Assembly: GCF_008711285.1 (NCBI RefSeq)
Contig: NZ_VXDC01000004.1
Span: 1-64,000 of the forward strand
Length of the DNA stretch: 64,000 nt
Direction: 5' to 3'
Source: Roseibium aquae
GTDB taxonomy: Bacteria > Pseudomonadota > Alphaproteobacteria > Rhizobiales > Stappiaceae
Shown here: positions 17,887 through 26,942 of the stretch, in pieces
How positions within the stretch are numbered: the first letter of the stretch is position 1
How the letters are laid out: each line of letters starts with the position of its first letter
The notes under the pieces: generated by a model
The model's input: only the letters and a program-made list of their open reading frames with translations
What the model was told of the DNA's origin: nothing
Database searches by the model: none
Position numbers and translations under genes: made by a program

Positions 17887-18374
17887 AACTGACACGCCGC
17901 TACATGTGTCATGGTTTGCTCATGCTGCCGGCAGCCGGTCTGATCGGATGCTCGCGTGTGCCGCCTCCGACACCGGTGGAGGTGCAGCTTCAGGCCGACG
18001 AGAATGTGAACCCGAACGAGAATGGTGATCCGGCGCCGGTTGTGGTGCGGGTCTATGAACTCAAGGGCATGAGCGCGTTCAACAACGGCGAGTTTTTCGA
18101 TTTTGCCGATGACGATACCAAGCTGCTCGGCGGCGATCTCATCGGCAAGCAGGAATACGAGCTGACACCGGGTCAGACCAAGGAATACGACCGCAGCGTT
18201 TCAAGCGAGGCGACCCATATCGGCGTGGTCGCCGCTTTCCGTGACATACAATCCGCGCAATGGCGGGATTCCATTGAACTCGATGCGGAGAAGAAAAATG
18301 AGTTTGTCATATACGTGACAAGTCTTGCGGTTCGTATCCAGAAGTTGCGTCGCCGCCGCCTGGGTGTCTTCTAG
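17883..18374 (+). CDS. tssJ: T6SS outer-membrane lipoprotein TssJ
   Basis: A 163-residue lipoprotein. A signal peptide with basic start (MKLTRRYMC) ends in the lipobox LIGC at about residue 23. The mature part is a transthyretin-like fold with the family's ADENVNPNENGDPAPVVVRV strand and the VYELKGMSAFNNGEFFDF segment. TssJ anchors TssM to the outer membrane. The ATG at 17883 overlaps the fha stop (ATGA). A 128-bp gap follows before tssK. Confidence 0.92.
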   Translation: MKLTRRYMCHGLLMLPAAGLIGCSRVPPPTPVEVQLQADENVNPNENGDPAPVVVRVYELKGMSAFNNGEFFDFADDDTKLLGGDLIGKQEYELTPGQTKEYDRSVSSEATHIGVVAAFRDIQSAQWRDSIELDAEKKNEFVIYVTSLAVRIQKLRRRRLGVF

Positions 18375-18407
18375 ATGAGTAGTCCGTGTGTATCTGCTGA
18401 ATCGAAA

Positions 18408-18435
18408 TTGCGAACATTTCCGTTTTTCAGATACT
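18408..18435 (+). promoter_or_regulatory. weak candidate promoter upstream of tssK
   Basis: The tssJ-tssK gap (18375-18502) is AT-richer than the genes around it. TTGCGA at 18408-18413 and GATACT at 18430-18435 are separated by 16 bp and each match four of six consensus bases. It could be an internal promoter for tssKLM. Evidence is limited to this match. Confidence 0.2.
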
Positions 18436-18502
18436 TAACCTTGAGGCACATTACGCTTATGACGAATCGACGTTTCAAAGGTCACGGGGCGGGGGTTACC
18501 CA

Positions 18503-19837
18503 TTGAACGCGAGCGGAAAACCGCTTTGGTTGGAGGGCATGTTCCTCAGGCCTCAGCACCTTCAGCAGCATGACCGCTGGGTCGAGACCAGCCTCGAGCA
18601 GAGGGTCAAGAACCTGTCCCCCTTCACCTGGGGCGTGCGGCGGCTGGAATTCGATCCGGACGCCATGCAGATCGGACAGCTCCGGGTTGCGCAGCTCGAT
18701 GCCATTCTCCCGGACGGTACGGTGTTTTCGACAGCCCAGGACCATCGGGTCGCGACTGCCCGGGAAGTCCGGCCCGAGCACCAGGGCAAGAAAGTCTATC
18801 TGTCCGTCCCGTTGCATTCCGCCGGAAACGTGGATGTATCTGTGGAGGGATCCGCCCATCATCGCTACGGCCGCTCCGAAACCGAGATTGTCAATTCAAG
18901 CGAGGCTGACCGTCCCACGGCGGTGATCGCGGTCGGTCAGCTAACCGGGCGCCTTGTGCTGGAGGGCGAGAGCCTGGACGAGGCAACCTACATTGCGCTC
19001 GGCGAAATCGAAGCCGTCGATGCCCAAGGGTCGATCCAGTTGGCCGGAACTTTCATTCCTCCGGTGCTTTATGTCGGCACAAGCCGCCGGATCATCAATC
19101 ATCTGGAAGAGGTGCGCAGCCTGCTGCGCAAGCGGGCCGAGATCCTGGCATCCAATGCTTCCGGTGAAGGAACCAGTTCCCGCGCCGGGCTTCTGGACCT
19201 GATGATGCTGGGTGCGGTAAACCGCTATGAGGTGCTCCTCACGCACATGATCACCTGTGGTCTTCATGCGCCGGAACAGGTCTACAGGGAGCTTTTGGCG
19301 CTGGCCGGCGAGATTGCGACCTATGGCACGGACAGCCGCCGTCCGCCGGAACTTCCCGTCTATGATCACCGGGATTTGCGGGCCACTTTTCAGCACCTCC
19401 TTGCCGTACTGCGCGACATGCTCAGCTTCGTCGTCGAACAGAACGCCGTCAGCATCCCGCTGACCAAACGGGACTATGGCGTTTGGTTGGGCGACACGTC
19501 CGACAAGATGGTGTTTGAGAACCGGGAATTCGTGCTCATCGCCCACGCCAATGTCAGCCTGGAGGTGCTGCGAACGCAAATGCCCATCCAGATCAAGATC
19601 GGGCCGGTCGAAAAGATCCGGGAGCTTGTCAATCTCCAACTGCCGGGCGTCGGGATCACGCCCCTGTCCGTGGCCCCGCGCCAAATCCCGTACATCCAGA
19701 ACGCCGTGTATTTCTCGCTGGATGTGAGCAATGAACTGTGGCCCCAGTTCCAGACCTCCGCCGCGTTTGCCCTGCACCTGAGCGGGGATTATCCGGGCTT
19801 GGGCTTGGAACTGTGGGCCATCCAGAAGGGGCAGTAG
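18503..19837 (+). CDS. tssK: T6SS baseplate-membrane adaptor TssK
   Basis: A 444-residue TssK (ImpJ/VasE). The N-terminal WLEGMFLRPQHLQQHDRW motif is diagnostic, followed by the shoulder domain and the receptor-binding-like head. TssK trimers link the TssFG wedges to TssL/TssM. The TTG at 18503 places nine residues before the motif, matching family length; a GGGG-rich stretch serves as ribosome site. No ATG fits before the motif. tssL follows after 10 bp. Confidence 0.94.
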   Translation: MNASGKPLWLEGMFLRPQHLQQHDRWVETSLEQRVKNLSPFTWGVRRLEFDPDAMQIGQLRVAQLDAILPDGTVFSTAQDHRVATAREVRPEHQGKKVYLSVPLHSAGNVDVSVEGSAHHRYGRSETEIVNSSEADRPTAVIAVGQLTGRLVLEGESLDEATYIALGEIEAVDAQGSIQLAGTFIPPVLYVGTSRRIINHLEEVRSLLRKRAEILASNASGEGTSSRAGLLDLMMLGAVNRYEVLLTHMITCGLHAPEQVYRELLALAGEIATYGTDSRRPPELPVYDHRDLRATFQHLLAVLRDMLSFVVEQNAVSIPLTKRDYGVWLGDTSDKMVFENREFVLIAHANVSLEVLRTQMPIQIKIGPVEKIRELVNLQLPGVGITPLSVAPRQIPYIQNAVYFSLDVSNELWPQFQTSAAFALHLSGDYPGLGLELWAIQKGQ

Positions 19838-19847
19838 CGAAAGGCTC

Positions 19848-20759
19848 ATGACCGACGACGACCTGGAGCATCCGACCGTCGCCCGCCGCCTGAGCCCGCG
19901 CGCGCGCACCACGTTGGGCGCCGGCGCGGCGCCCCAGGCGGACATAGAGGATGAACCGACCGTCGCCTTCGTCACGACGCCCGATCCGGCCCAAGCCGGG
20001 GCTGCACCGGCGCGGGAGGCCTTGCAGCCGGCCAACACATTCCAGGAAACCACGACGGTCCTGCGGCAACTTGAGCCGATCCCCGAACGGGCTCTCGTTC
20101 GCGCGGCGGCCCCGCTTCTGCTCTTGATCGCGCAGTTGCGCAACGCCATCGAACAGGCAGATGTCCGGGCCCTCCGGCAGAACGTGGTTGCGGATATCGA
20201 TCGGTTCGAACAACTCGCCCAGAAACTGGGAGTGGAAGCCGGCGATATCATTGCCGCTCGCTATGTTCTGTGTTCGACGCTGGACGAGACCGTCTTGATG
20301 ACGCCCTGGGGCAGCCGCAGCGAATGGAGCTCCAACAGCTTGCTGAACCAGTTTCATAACGAAACCTGGGGCGGCGAAAAGGTGTTTTCCATCCTGGAAA
20401 GGATCATGGCGGATCCAGCGAAGAAACTGCCTTTGCTGTTGCTGGTTCAAGCCTGCCTCAATCTCGGTTTTGAAGGCCGGTTCCGTGTTCTGGAAGGCGG
20501 GCGCGACCGGCTCGAGGACCTGAGGAGCGACCTGTCCCGCACCATCCGGCGCTACAGCAGGGTCAAGCCGGACCAACCCTTGTCCGAGATCAGGGAGGGC
20601 TACAAGCGCGGCAAGGCCGTTCACTCCTATCCGCCGATCTGGCTGGTGGCGCTGATCGGAGTGGCCGCGATCATCGTGGTGCGCGCCTATTCGGACTTCA
20701 TGTTGGATGGGGAACTTGTGCCGGCCCTGGCCGACATCGAATCCCTTGAGGTGAAGTAG
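19848..20759 (+). CDS. tssL: T6SS inner-membrane protein TssL (DotU/IcmH-like)
   Basis: A 303-residue TssL. The cytoplasmic hook domain (about residues 65-255) contains RYVLCSTLDETVLMTPWG, NQFHNETWGGEKVF and LGFEGRFRVLEGGRDRLE, all typical of DotU. One membrane helix lies at about 268-287. There is no C-terminal peptidoglycan-binding extension. The N-terminal tail (1-60) is disordered and carries two copies of an acidic-x-PTVA motif, with Thr10 and Thr38, resembling FHA-binding phosphosites; Agrobacterium TssL is known to be phosphorylated on an N-terminal threonine by PpkA. Confidence 0.94.
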   Translation: MTDDDLEHPTVARRLSPRARTTLGAGAAPQADIEDEPTVAFVTTPDPAQAGAAPAREALQPANTFQETTTVLRQLEPIPERALVRAAAPLLLLIAQLRNAIEQADVRALRQNVVADIDRFEQLAQKLGVEAGDIIAARYVLCSTLDETVLMTPWGSRSEWSSNSLLNQFHNETWGGEKVFSILERIMADPAKKLPLLLLVQACLNLGFEGRFRVLEGGRDRLEDLRSDLSRTIRRYSRVKPDQPLSEIREGYKRGKAVHSYPPIWLVALIGVAAIIVVRAYSDFMLDGELVPALADIESLEVK

Positions 20760-20767
20760 GACGCGCC

Positions 20768-23700
20768 ATGTTGAGAACCTACTTCGCCAGCTTGCTCAGA
20801 CCTGCCAGCCTGCTCATTTTCTTTTTCCTCTGCCTCCTGGCGGCGGCCGTCTATTTCTTTGGCGGGTCGCTGTCTGTCGCCGGGGTAACACCGCTGCAGG
20901 AAAGCCAGGTGCGGATCGCCGTCATCATCGGCATTTTCGTGCTGTTTTTTCTGCTGACGTTTCTCCGCCACTGGCTGGCACGGCGGGCGAACGCCAAGCT
21001 GATCAACTCCATGCTTGCCAATGACGAGTTGGTCGCCATGGGGCCGGACCGGTCTGCCGACGAGGTGGAATTGATCCGCGAGCGCTTCGAGGCTGCGCTC
21101 AAGAAGCTGCGCGACAATCCGCTGGACGGAAATAAGAAACGGAATTTCCTGTTCGAGCTGCCCTGGTACATCATCATCGGCCCGCCCGGCACCGGCAAGA
21201 CCACGATCTTGCGCAACTCAGGCCTGGAGTTTCCGCTCGCCGAGGACGGGCAGGATGCGATTCAGGGGATTGGCGGCACGCGCAATTGCGATTGGTGGAT
21301 TTCGAACGACGCGGTCCTGATCGATACTGCAGGCCGCTACACCACCCAGGACGTCAATCAGGGCATCGATTCGGCCGCTTGGAACGGCTTTTTGGAGTTG
21401 CTTCTGAAGTTCCGCCGGCGCAGGCCCGTCAATGGTGTCGTGCTGGCCATCAGCATCGCGGATGTGGCCATGACCAGCGAGAGCGAACGCGCCCGTCAGG
21501 CAGACATCCTGCGGCAGAGGCTGCGCGAATTGCACCGTGCGTTCGGCATGCGCCTGCCGGTCTATGTGATGTTTACCAAGTGCGACCTTGTGGCCGGTTT
21601 CGATGAATATTTCGATCCCTTGAAGGAAAAGGACAGGGAACAGGTCTGGGGCGTCACATTCCCTTATGACGAGAAGCAGGTCACCGTGGGGCCGGCCTTC
21701 GAAAGCGGCTTCATCGATCTTGTCGGACGTTTGGAAAAGCAGTTGCCTGACCTAATGGCAGCCGAACGCAACAACAGCCGCCGCTGCCGGATTTACGGCT
21801 TTCCCCACGAGTTCGGCAGTCTCGCGCCGGTGCTGCGAAGTTTCCTGTCCGACGTGTTCCGGGTCAGCCGGTATGAAGCGCAACCGCTTCTGCGGGGGGT
21901 GTATTTCACCTCCGGCACTCAGGAAGGTACGCCTTTCGATCGGCTTTTGGGAGCCATGGGCCGAAGCTTCTCGATCGCTCCGGCACAACAGCTGCCGCTC
22001 AGCGGTCAGGGGAAAGCCTTTTTCATCAAGGACATGCTTCAGAACATCATGTTCGCGGAGCAGAACCTGGTTGGCAAGAACACGCGTCTGGAGCGGCGGC
22101 TGGCCGCGCTCTATGCGGGCGGCGTTGCTGGAATTGCCGCGCTTGTGCTTGGTCTGTCGCTCTATTGGCTCGCCGGCCTCAATCACGCCGATCAAACGGC
22201 AGACCAAGTGGAGCAATTGGCTCAGACGCTGAGAACCGAGCAGCAATCGGCGGATCAGAACCGGTCCCTGATCAACATTCTACCGACCTTGAACGCCGCA
22301 AAGGCGCTGCGCGACGACGTGATCGATCAGGAAAACTGGCTGACGGTGACGCCCATCAGCATCGAGTCCAGGTCGACCCTTCTGCCCGCCGCGCAAAAAA
22401 CCTACGAGTCCTACCTGACCGGCTATCTGTTGCCGGCCATCACCTCGCGCCTGGCTGCCCAGATTCAGTTGGTGTCGACCGCCCCGGACAGCAACAGCAG
22501 CTTGCTTCGCGATCAGCTGGAGACCTATCTCATGCTGACGACGGGTGAAAATTTCAATGCCGGCAAAGTCCAGGACGCCCTCAAATCCCAGAACGAGGCC
22601 GCGTTCATTCTGAATCCGGAAAACCGGAACAACATGCAGGCGCACATGGATGCTCTCCTGGCCCTGCTTCCCGTCCGGACGGCGGCGAACATTCCCATCG
22701 TTGACGCGGCCCGCAGCCGGATCCAGCGCGTGCCTCAGGCGACGGACATCTACAACCGGATGGTGCGCGATGCGGCCCAGCGCTTCCGCCTGGCGCCGAT
22801 CGACATGGCCCGGACGGTCGGTTCGGGCGCCCTGTATATCGACACGGCTGTCGGCGGCGGCCGTTCGATCATTCCTGGATTTTACACTAAGGACGGCTTC
22901 TACAATTTCTTCCTTGCGCGCCTGCCCGAATATATCCGCTCGTCCACCGGATCCGATTGGGTGATGGGCAGTGGCGGCATGGCGGACAGCACGTACAAGA
23001 CGCTTGCGAACCAAATCGTCAAAATGTACACCGACGACTACATCAAGACATGGCGCGAGGGCGTGGCCTATATCCGCCTTGTCGAAATCGGGTCCCTGGG
23101 CCGCGCGCAGATTGTCCTTCAGGAATTGTCCAGCCCGGATTCGCCCCTGACCAATGTGCTCGGGGTCTTGCGCACCAACACCCAGCTTCCTTTGCCAGGG
23201 TCCAGCGCCGATCAGGCGGCAAGCGCGGCAGCGGGCGCCGCACCTCCGGCAGCGTCCGGCGCGGTGAGCGGTTTGGTAGATTCGGCCAGCGAAGCCGCAC
23301 AGAAGGCGGCCGTTCAGACTGCATTCGGGGATGCGCCCTGGCCGGGGCTTGCCATCGAGGACGCGTTCCGCCCGCTGAACACTCTGGTGGATCCCACCAA
23401 TGGACAGGCGGCGCTGGACAAGGTTCAGCAACTGTTTGGCGACCTTTACGGAAATGTGTCCGGCGTGGTCACGGCCCCCGATCCGGGCAAGGCGGCTTTT
23501 GACTTCGTGAAGGGCAGGGCCCAGTCGCCCCGCAACGACTCGTTCACCAGCCTGCGCTCCGAGGCGGCGATCAAGCCGGAACCGGTGCGCTCGCTCGTGC
23601 TCTCGATCGTCAACCGGACCTGGGAGCTGCTCAATCGCACCACCTATGTCTACATCAACGACCGCTGGCAGGATGAGGTGGTCCCCGTTTGCAACGACAT

Positions 23701-24349
23701 CATGGCCGGGCGCTATCCGTTCGTACCGGATGCCAAGGAAGATGTGAGCCTGCAGGATTTCACCGATCTGCTTGGGCCGGCTGGCGTGATCGACAAGTTC
23801 TTCAAGGACTTCATGGAACCCTTCGTGGTGGTGCGGGGGCGCCAGTTTACCGAGGTCCAGACCCATGGCAGCGGTCTGGGCATCTCCAACGAAGCGCTGT
23901 CCCAACTGTCCAGGGCGCAGACGATCCGGGATGCCTTCTTCAGCGACGGCGGCACGAGCCCGCAAGCGAAGTTCACGGTCATTCCGACCTTTCTCGATCC
24001 CAAGGCCCTGAGGTCCACATTCAAGATCGATGACGACCAGATCGTCTATCGGCATGGGCCGGAGCGGGCGAAGGACTTCACCTGGCCGAGCCAGTTCGAG
24101 GGAAGCACCGCTCAGGTCACCATCACCTTGCTCGACAACAAGAGGAAAACCCTCGAGGAGTCGGGCACGTGGGCGATCTTCCGCGTTCTTTCGGCCTCCG
24201 GATTGTCATCCGTTATCGGCCGGGACCGGTTCGAGTTCTCGATTGAATTGGAAAGCGCGCTGGCAACCTACCGGCTGACGGCGGGAAGCGTCGTCAATCC
24301 GTTCAATCTGGGGCTCTATTCCTCGTTCCGGTGTCCGCCGTCACTTTAG
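20768..24349 (+). CDS. tssM: T6SS membrane-complex protein TssM (IcmF)
   Basis: A 1193-residue IcmF-like protein of normal length. Two membrane helices near the N-terminus (about residues 8-30 and 46-68) and a third at about 446-468 place the ATPase-like domain in the cytoplasm and the C-terminal two thirds in the periplasm. The Walker A motif GPPGTGKTT (about 138-146) and a DTAGRY Walker B-type motif are intact. The periplasmic part includes an Ala/Gly-rich insertion (about 815-845) and the C-terminal domain that docks TssJ. It starts 9 bp after tssL. Confidence 0.95.
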   Translation: MLRTYFASLLRPASLLIFFFLCLLAAAVYFFGGSLSVAGVTPLQESQVRIAVIIGIFVLFFLLTFLRHWLARRANAKLINSMLANDELVAMGPDRSADEVELIRERFEAALKKLRDNPLDGNKKRNFLFELPWYIIIGPPGTGKTTILRNSGLEFPLAEDGQDAIQGIGGTRNCDWWISNDAVLIDTAGRYTTQDVNQGIDSAAWNGFLELLLKFRRRRPVNGVVLAISIADVAMTSESERARQADILRQRLRELHRAFGMRLPVYVMFTKCDLVAGFDEYFDPLKEKDREQVWGVTFPYDEKQVTVGPAFESGFIDLVGRLEKQLPDLMAAERNNSRRCRIYGFPHEFGSLAPVLRSFLSDVFRVSRYEAQPLLRGVYFTSGTQEGTPFDRLLGAMGRSFSIAPAQQLPLSGQGKAFFIKDMLQNIMFAEQNLVGKNTRLERRLAALYAGGVAGIAALVLGLSLYWLAGLNHADQTADQVEQLAQTLRTEQQSADQNRSLINILPTLNAAKALRDDVIDQENWLTVTPISIESRSTLLPAAQKTYESYLTGYLLPAITSRLAAQIQLVSTAPDSNSSLLRDQLETYLMLTTGENFNAGKVQDALKSQNEAAFILNPENRNNMQAHMDALLALLPVRTAANIPIVDAARSRIQRVPQATDIYNRMVRDAAQRFRLAPIDMARTVGSGALYIDTAVGGGRSIIPGFYTKDGFYNFFLARLPEYIRSSTGSDWVMGSGGMADSTYKTLANQIVKMYTDDYIKTWREGVAYIRLVEIGSLGRAQIVLQELSSPDSPLTNVLGVLRTNTQLPLPGSSADQAASAAAGAAPPAASGAVSGLVDSASEAAQKAAVQTAFGDAPWPGLAIEDAFRPLNTLVDPTNGQAALDKVQQLFGDLYGNVSGVVTAPDPGKAAFDFVKGRAQSPRNDSFTSLRSEAAIKPEPVRSLVLSIVNRTWELLNRTTYVYINDRWQDEVVPVCNDIMAGRYPFVPDAKEDVSLQDFTDLLGPAGVIDKFFKDFMEPFVVVRGRQFTEVQTHGSGLGISNEALSQLSRAQTIRDAFFSDGGTSPQAKFTVIPTFLDPKALRSTFKIDDDQIVYRHGPERAKDFTWPSQFEGSTAQVTITLLDNKRKTLEESGTWAIFRVLSASGLSSVIGRDRFEFSIELESALATYRLTAGSVVNPFNLGLYSSFRCPPSL

Positions 24350-24422
24350 AGGCCCAGCCCGCGATTGGCGGCTTTGCTGCCTTTGGGGCCAAACAAACGT
24401 CGTTGCAAGAAGGGGCCGGGCC

Positions 24423-25175
24423 ATGCGCGTTTGCGGATATTTCGGAAAACGGCCTGGGGATCGCGATTTTCTGTTCGATGGCTTGCCGGCACGGGTCGCG
24501 GACCGATGGGCGGCCATGCTCTCCGGCTGGCTCCAGGCCGCGCAGGCGAGGGACCCGGAGAACTGGCAGCGGCACTATTACGGGGCGCCGATCTGGCGCT
24601 TCGCGCTGGCGCCGGGGCATTTGAACGATCAGATCTGGGTCGGGGTGATTGCCGCCTCGGCAGATGCCTTTGGCCGGAGTTTCCCGCTTTCCGTGCTGAT
24701 TTCCGCGGAAAAGGCGGGGTTGCCGGATTATCTGACCGGCCCGGTGGATCAGCTGATGGATCGGATCGAACGGCAGCTTCTGTCCTTTCTCGACGGTGGC
24801 TTGGGCCGTGCGGAGATGTTGAAGGACCTTGAGCGCGTGTCGGATGAACTGCGCCGGGCCCTGGACGTGCCACCGAAAGAGCACCTTGTCATGCTTCCGT
24901 CGCTCAGGCCTGAGGAGTTCGCCATCGCCCTTCCGGTTGCCGAACTGCAGGCCAATCCGGAGCGCCCGGGCGCAATGGTGCAATGGCCGGCGCAAACCCG
25001 GCGGCGCGAGGAACCGGACCCGTGCTACTGGTGGCACGAGGGCACGGAGACGAGACCTGCGGAACTATGCATTTCGGCGGGACTTCCATCGGGGAGCCCG
25101 ACTTCTGCGTTTTTCCTGGGGGATTGGACGGGGGCTGGGTGGCGAGCCCGTGTGCATGACAGCGGGATGGAGTAA
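24423..25175 (+). CDS. tagF: T6SS post-translational regulator TagF
   Basis: A 250-residue TagF. The N-terminal YFGKRPGDRDFLFDGLP motif corresponds to the family's 'GxxGKLPxxGDF'. Later blocks IWRFALAPGHLNDQIWVGV and DAFGRSFPLSVLI also fit. TagF represses T6SS firing independently of, or through sequestering, Fha. In several rhizobia it is fused to PppA; here they are separate, with 23 bp or more between them. It begins 73 bp after tssM with a purine-rich leader. Confidence 0.9.
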   Translation: MRVCGYFGKRPGDRDFLFDGLPARVADRWAAMLSGWLQAAQARDPENWQRHYYGAPIWRFALAPGHLNDQIWVGVIAASADAFGRSFPLSVLISAEKAGLPDYLTGPVDQLMDRIERQLLSFLDGGLGRAEMLKDLERVSDELRRALDVPPKEHLVMLPSLRPEEFAIALPVAELQANPERPGAMVQWPAQTRRREEPDPCYWWHEGTETRPAELCISAGLPSGSPTSAFFLGDWTGAGWRARVHDSGME

Positions 25176-25198
25176 CCTAAGGCACGTTCGATCGCAGC

Positions 25199-25921
25199 TT
25201 GAGCCCCGACCATCGAGACATCCAGTTGGAAAACGCAAGACCGAGCACCAATGCCGTGACCATTCGCGCCGAAGCCGTGACGCATCGCGGGCCACGGCAT
25301 GCGCAGAATGAGGATTCGTTTTTCTCCAGTCCGGAAACGGGCCTTTTCGCTGTCGCCGACGGCATGGGGGGGCACCGGGACGGACATTTGGCCAGTGCGG
25401 CGGTGATCGAAGAAATCGCGGGCCTGCGGCAGTATCCACTGGCCCAGGCTTTCGGCCACAAAGTGGCGGCCGTAGACGCGGCCATTCACCGGGCGAACGA
25501 GCGCTTGTACCGCGCCTATCTCGACCAGCCCGAGCTTGGCATCACCGGAACCACGGTTGTCAGTCTCGTGCTGTGCGGCGATCTGGCCACCTGCCTGTGG
25601 TCGGGTGACAGCCGGCTTTACCTGTTTCGCGCCGATCATCTGTTCCTGTTGTCAGAGGACCATACCGACAACGTCGGCCGGCTCACCAATGCGATCGGGG
25701 CCGATGCGGATCCCGGGCTGGAACAGCGGACCATCGAGGTACTACGCGGCGACACGTTCGTTCTGTGCACCGACGGTTTGTTCAAGGGCATAACCGAAAC
25801 GGAACTGGCCGACTGTCTGGCGGATTGGTCGGACGGGGCCGCGGACCGCTTGCTGTTCAAGGCGATCGATGGCGGCTCGCGCGACGACATCACTTTCATC
25901 ATTGCCCAGGTGGCCGGGTGA
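25199..25921 (+). CDS. pppA: T6SS PP2C phosphatase PppA
   Basis: A PP2C (Stp1-like) phosphatase of up to 240 residues. Motifs are THRGPRHAQNEDSFF, FAVADGMGGHRDGHLAS (metal-binding Asp), LWSGDSRLYLFR, FVLCTDGLFKGI and SRDDITFIIAQV. It removes the phosphate put on threonine by PpkA, switching the T6SS off. The start is uncertain: TTG at 25199 gives the longest frame, with TTG at 25226 and GTG at 25256 as alternatives nearer the domain; none has a strong ribosome site. It overlaps ppkA by one base (TGATG). Confidence 0.9.
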   Translation: MSPDHRDIQLENARPSTNAVTIRAEAVTHRGPRHAQNEDSFFSSPETGLFAVADGMGGHRDGHLASAAVIEEIAGLRQYPLAQAFGHKVAAVDAAIHRANERLYRAYLDQPELGITGTTVVSLVLCGDLATCLWSGDSRLYLFRADHLFLLSEDHTDNVGRLTNAIGADADPGLEQRTIEVLRGDTFVLCTDGLFKGITETELADCLADWSDGAADRLLFKAIDGGSRDDITFIIAQVAG

Positions 25922-26910
25922 TGAGCGGCCTGTCCAGCCTTCAAGCGAGCAAGATCTATACGCTGGGCGGCGAAACCCCGCCGCCATTCGAGGGGGCACC
26001 GGCCCCCGGATGGGTCCTGAAAAGCCGGTTTTTGCTGCTCAAGGAAATCGGGAAGGGCGGTCAATCGCGGGTCTTCAAGGCGCTTGATCTGGTCGCCTGG
26101 AAGGCCGGGCTCTCCACCGGTACCGTCGCGATCAAACTGATGGTTGCCGACGAGGAGGGGGTCGAGCCGGATTTCATCGCGCTCATGCACCGGGAAGCGC
26201 GACGCCTGCGTGATCTCGTTCATCCCAACATCGTTCGCGTCTACGACATGGACCGTGTGGGGCAGGTTCACTTCATGGTCATGGAGTATCTGCAAGGACA
26301 GCCGCTGTCCCGGCTGATCCGGGACGCTCCGGACAGGATCCTGCCGGCCCCGATGGTCAAGCGTTTGATCACCGATGTCGGCGAGGCTCTTCATTTTGCG
26401 CACGCGCAAGGCATCGTTCACGCCGACATCAAGCCGGGAAACATCTTCGTCCAGGACAACGGCGTGATCAAACTGATTGATTTCAATATCGCATGTCCCA
26501 TCGCCCGGTCCATCCGCCAGGATGAAGAGGACACCTTGCGGATCCTGATCCGTATCGGCGCGATCACACCGCAATATGCCTCGCCCCAGAGACTGCAGGG
26601 CGCGGAGCCGTGCGAGGCGGATGATGTGTTTTCATTCGCCTTGCTCATATATCTGACACTGGCCGGGCTGCGTCCCTTTGGACCCAAGAACGCGCTTGAG
26701 GCGATGGAGGCCGGTGTTCGCCCGAAGCCAATCGACGGTTTGCCCAAGCTGCAATGGGACTGTCTAGCGCAGGGACTGGCCTTTGACGATGCGGACCGGA
26801 CGTCCTCCATCGGGGCCTTTGTCGAGGCATTCCTGCGCGGCGGCCCGCCCGGGGGACAGAGATGGGTTTGGCCGCGGCTGCCATGGGCGGCCACGGACGC
26901 CCGGGAATAG
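25921..26910 (+). CDS. ppkA: T6SS Ser/Thr kinase PpkA
   Basis: A 330-residue Hanks-type kinase without membrane or periplasmic sensor parts, shorter than the Pseudomonas PpkA. The glycine loop GKGGQSRVFKA (about residues 41-51), the lysine in VAIKLMV (about 69-72), the catalytic HADIKPGNIF (about 166-175) and LIDFNIA (about 186-192) are seen. Two positions deviate: HRD is HAD and DFG is DFN, which may slow or retune catalysis. It likely phosphorylates TssL, Fha or both. The ATG at 25921 overlaps the pppA stop. It converges with a leftward operon 32 bp away. Confidence 0.88.
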   Translation: MSGLSSLQASKIYTLGGETPPPFEGAPAPGWVLKSRFLLLKEIGKGGQSRVFKALDLVAWKAGLSTGTVAIKLMVADEEGVEPDFIALMHREARRLRDLVHPNIVRVYDMDRVGQVHFMVMEYLQGQPLSRLIRDAPDRILPAPMVKRLITDVGEALHFAHAQGIVHADIKPGNIFVQDNGVIKLIDFNIACPIARSIRQDEEDTLRILIRIGAITPQYASPQRLQGAEPCEADDVFSFALLIYLTLAGLRPFGPKNALEAMEAGVRPKPIDGLPKLQWDCLAQGLAFDDADRTSSIGAFVEAFLRGGPPGGQRWVWPRLPWAATDARE

Positions 26911-26942
26911 GCTCGCAAAGGGTGGCCGATTCCAAGCACGGG

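Noticed and set aside
22280-24055. 591-codon minus-strand frame
   Set aside because: Antisense to tssM, with no motif.
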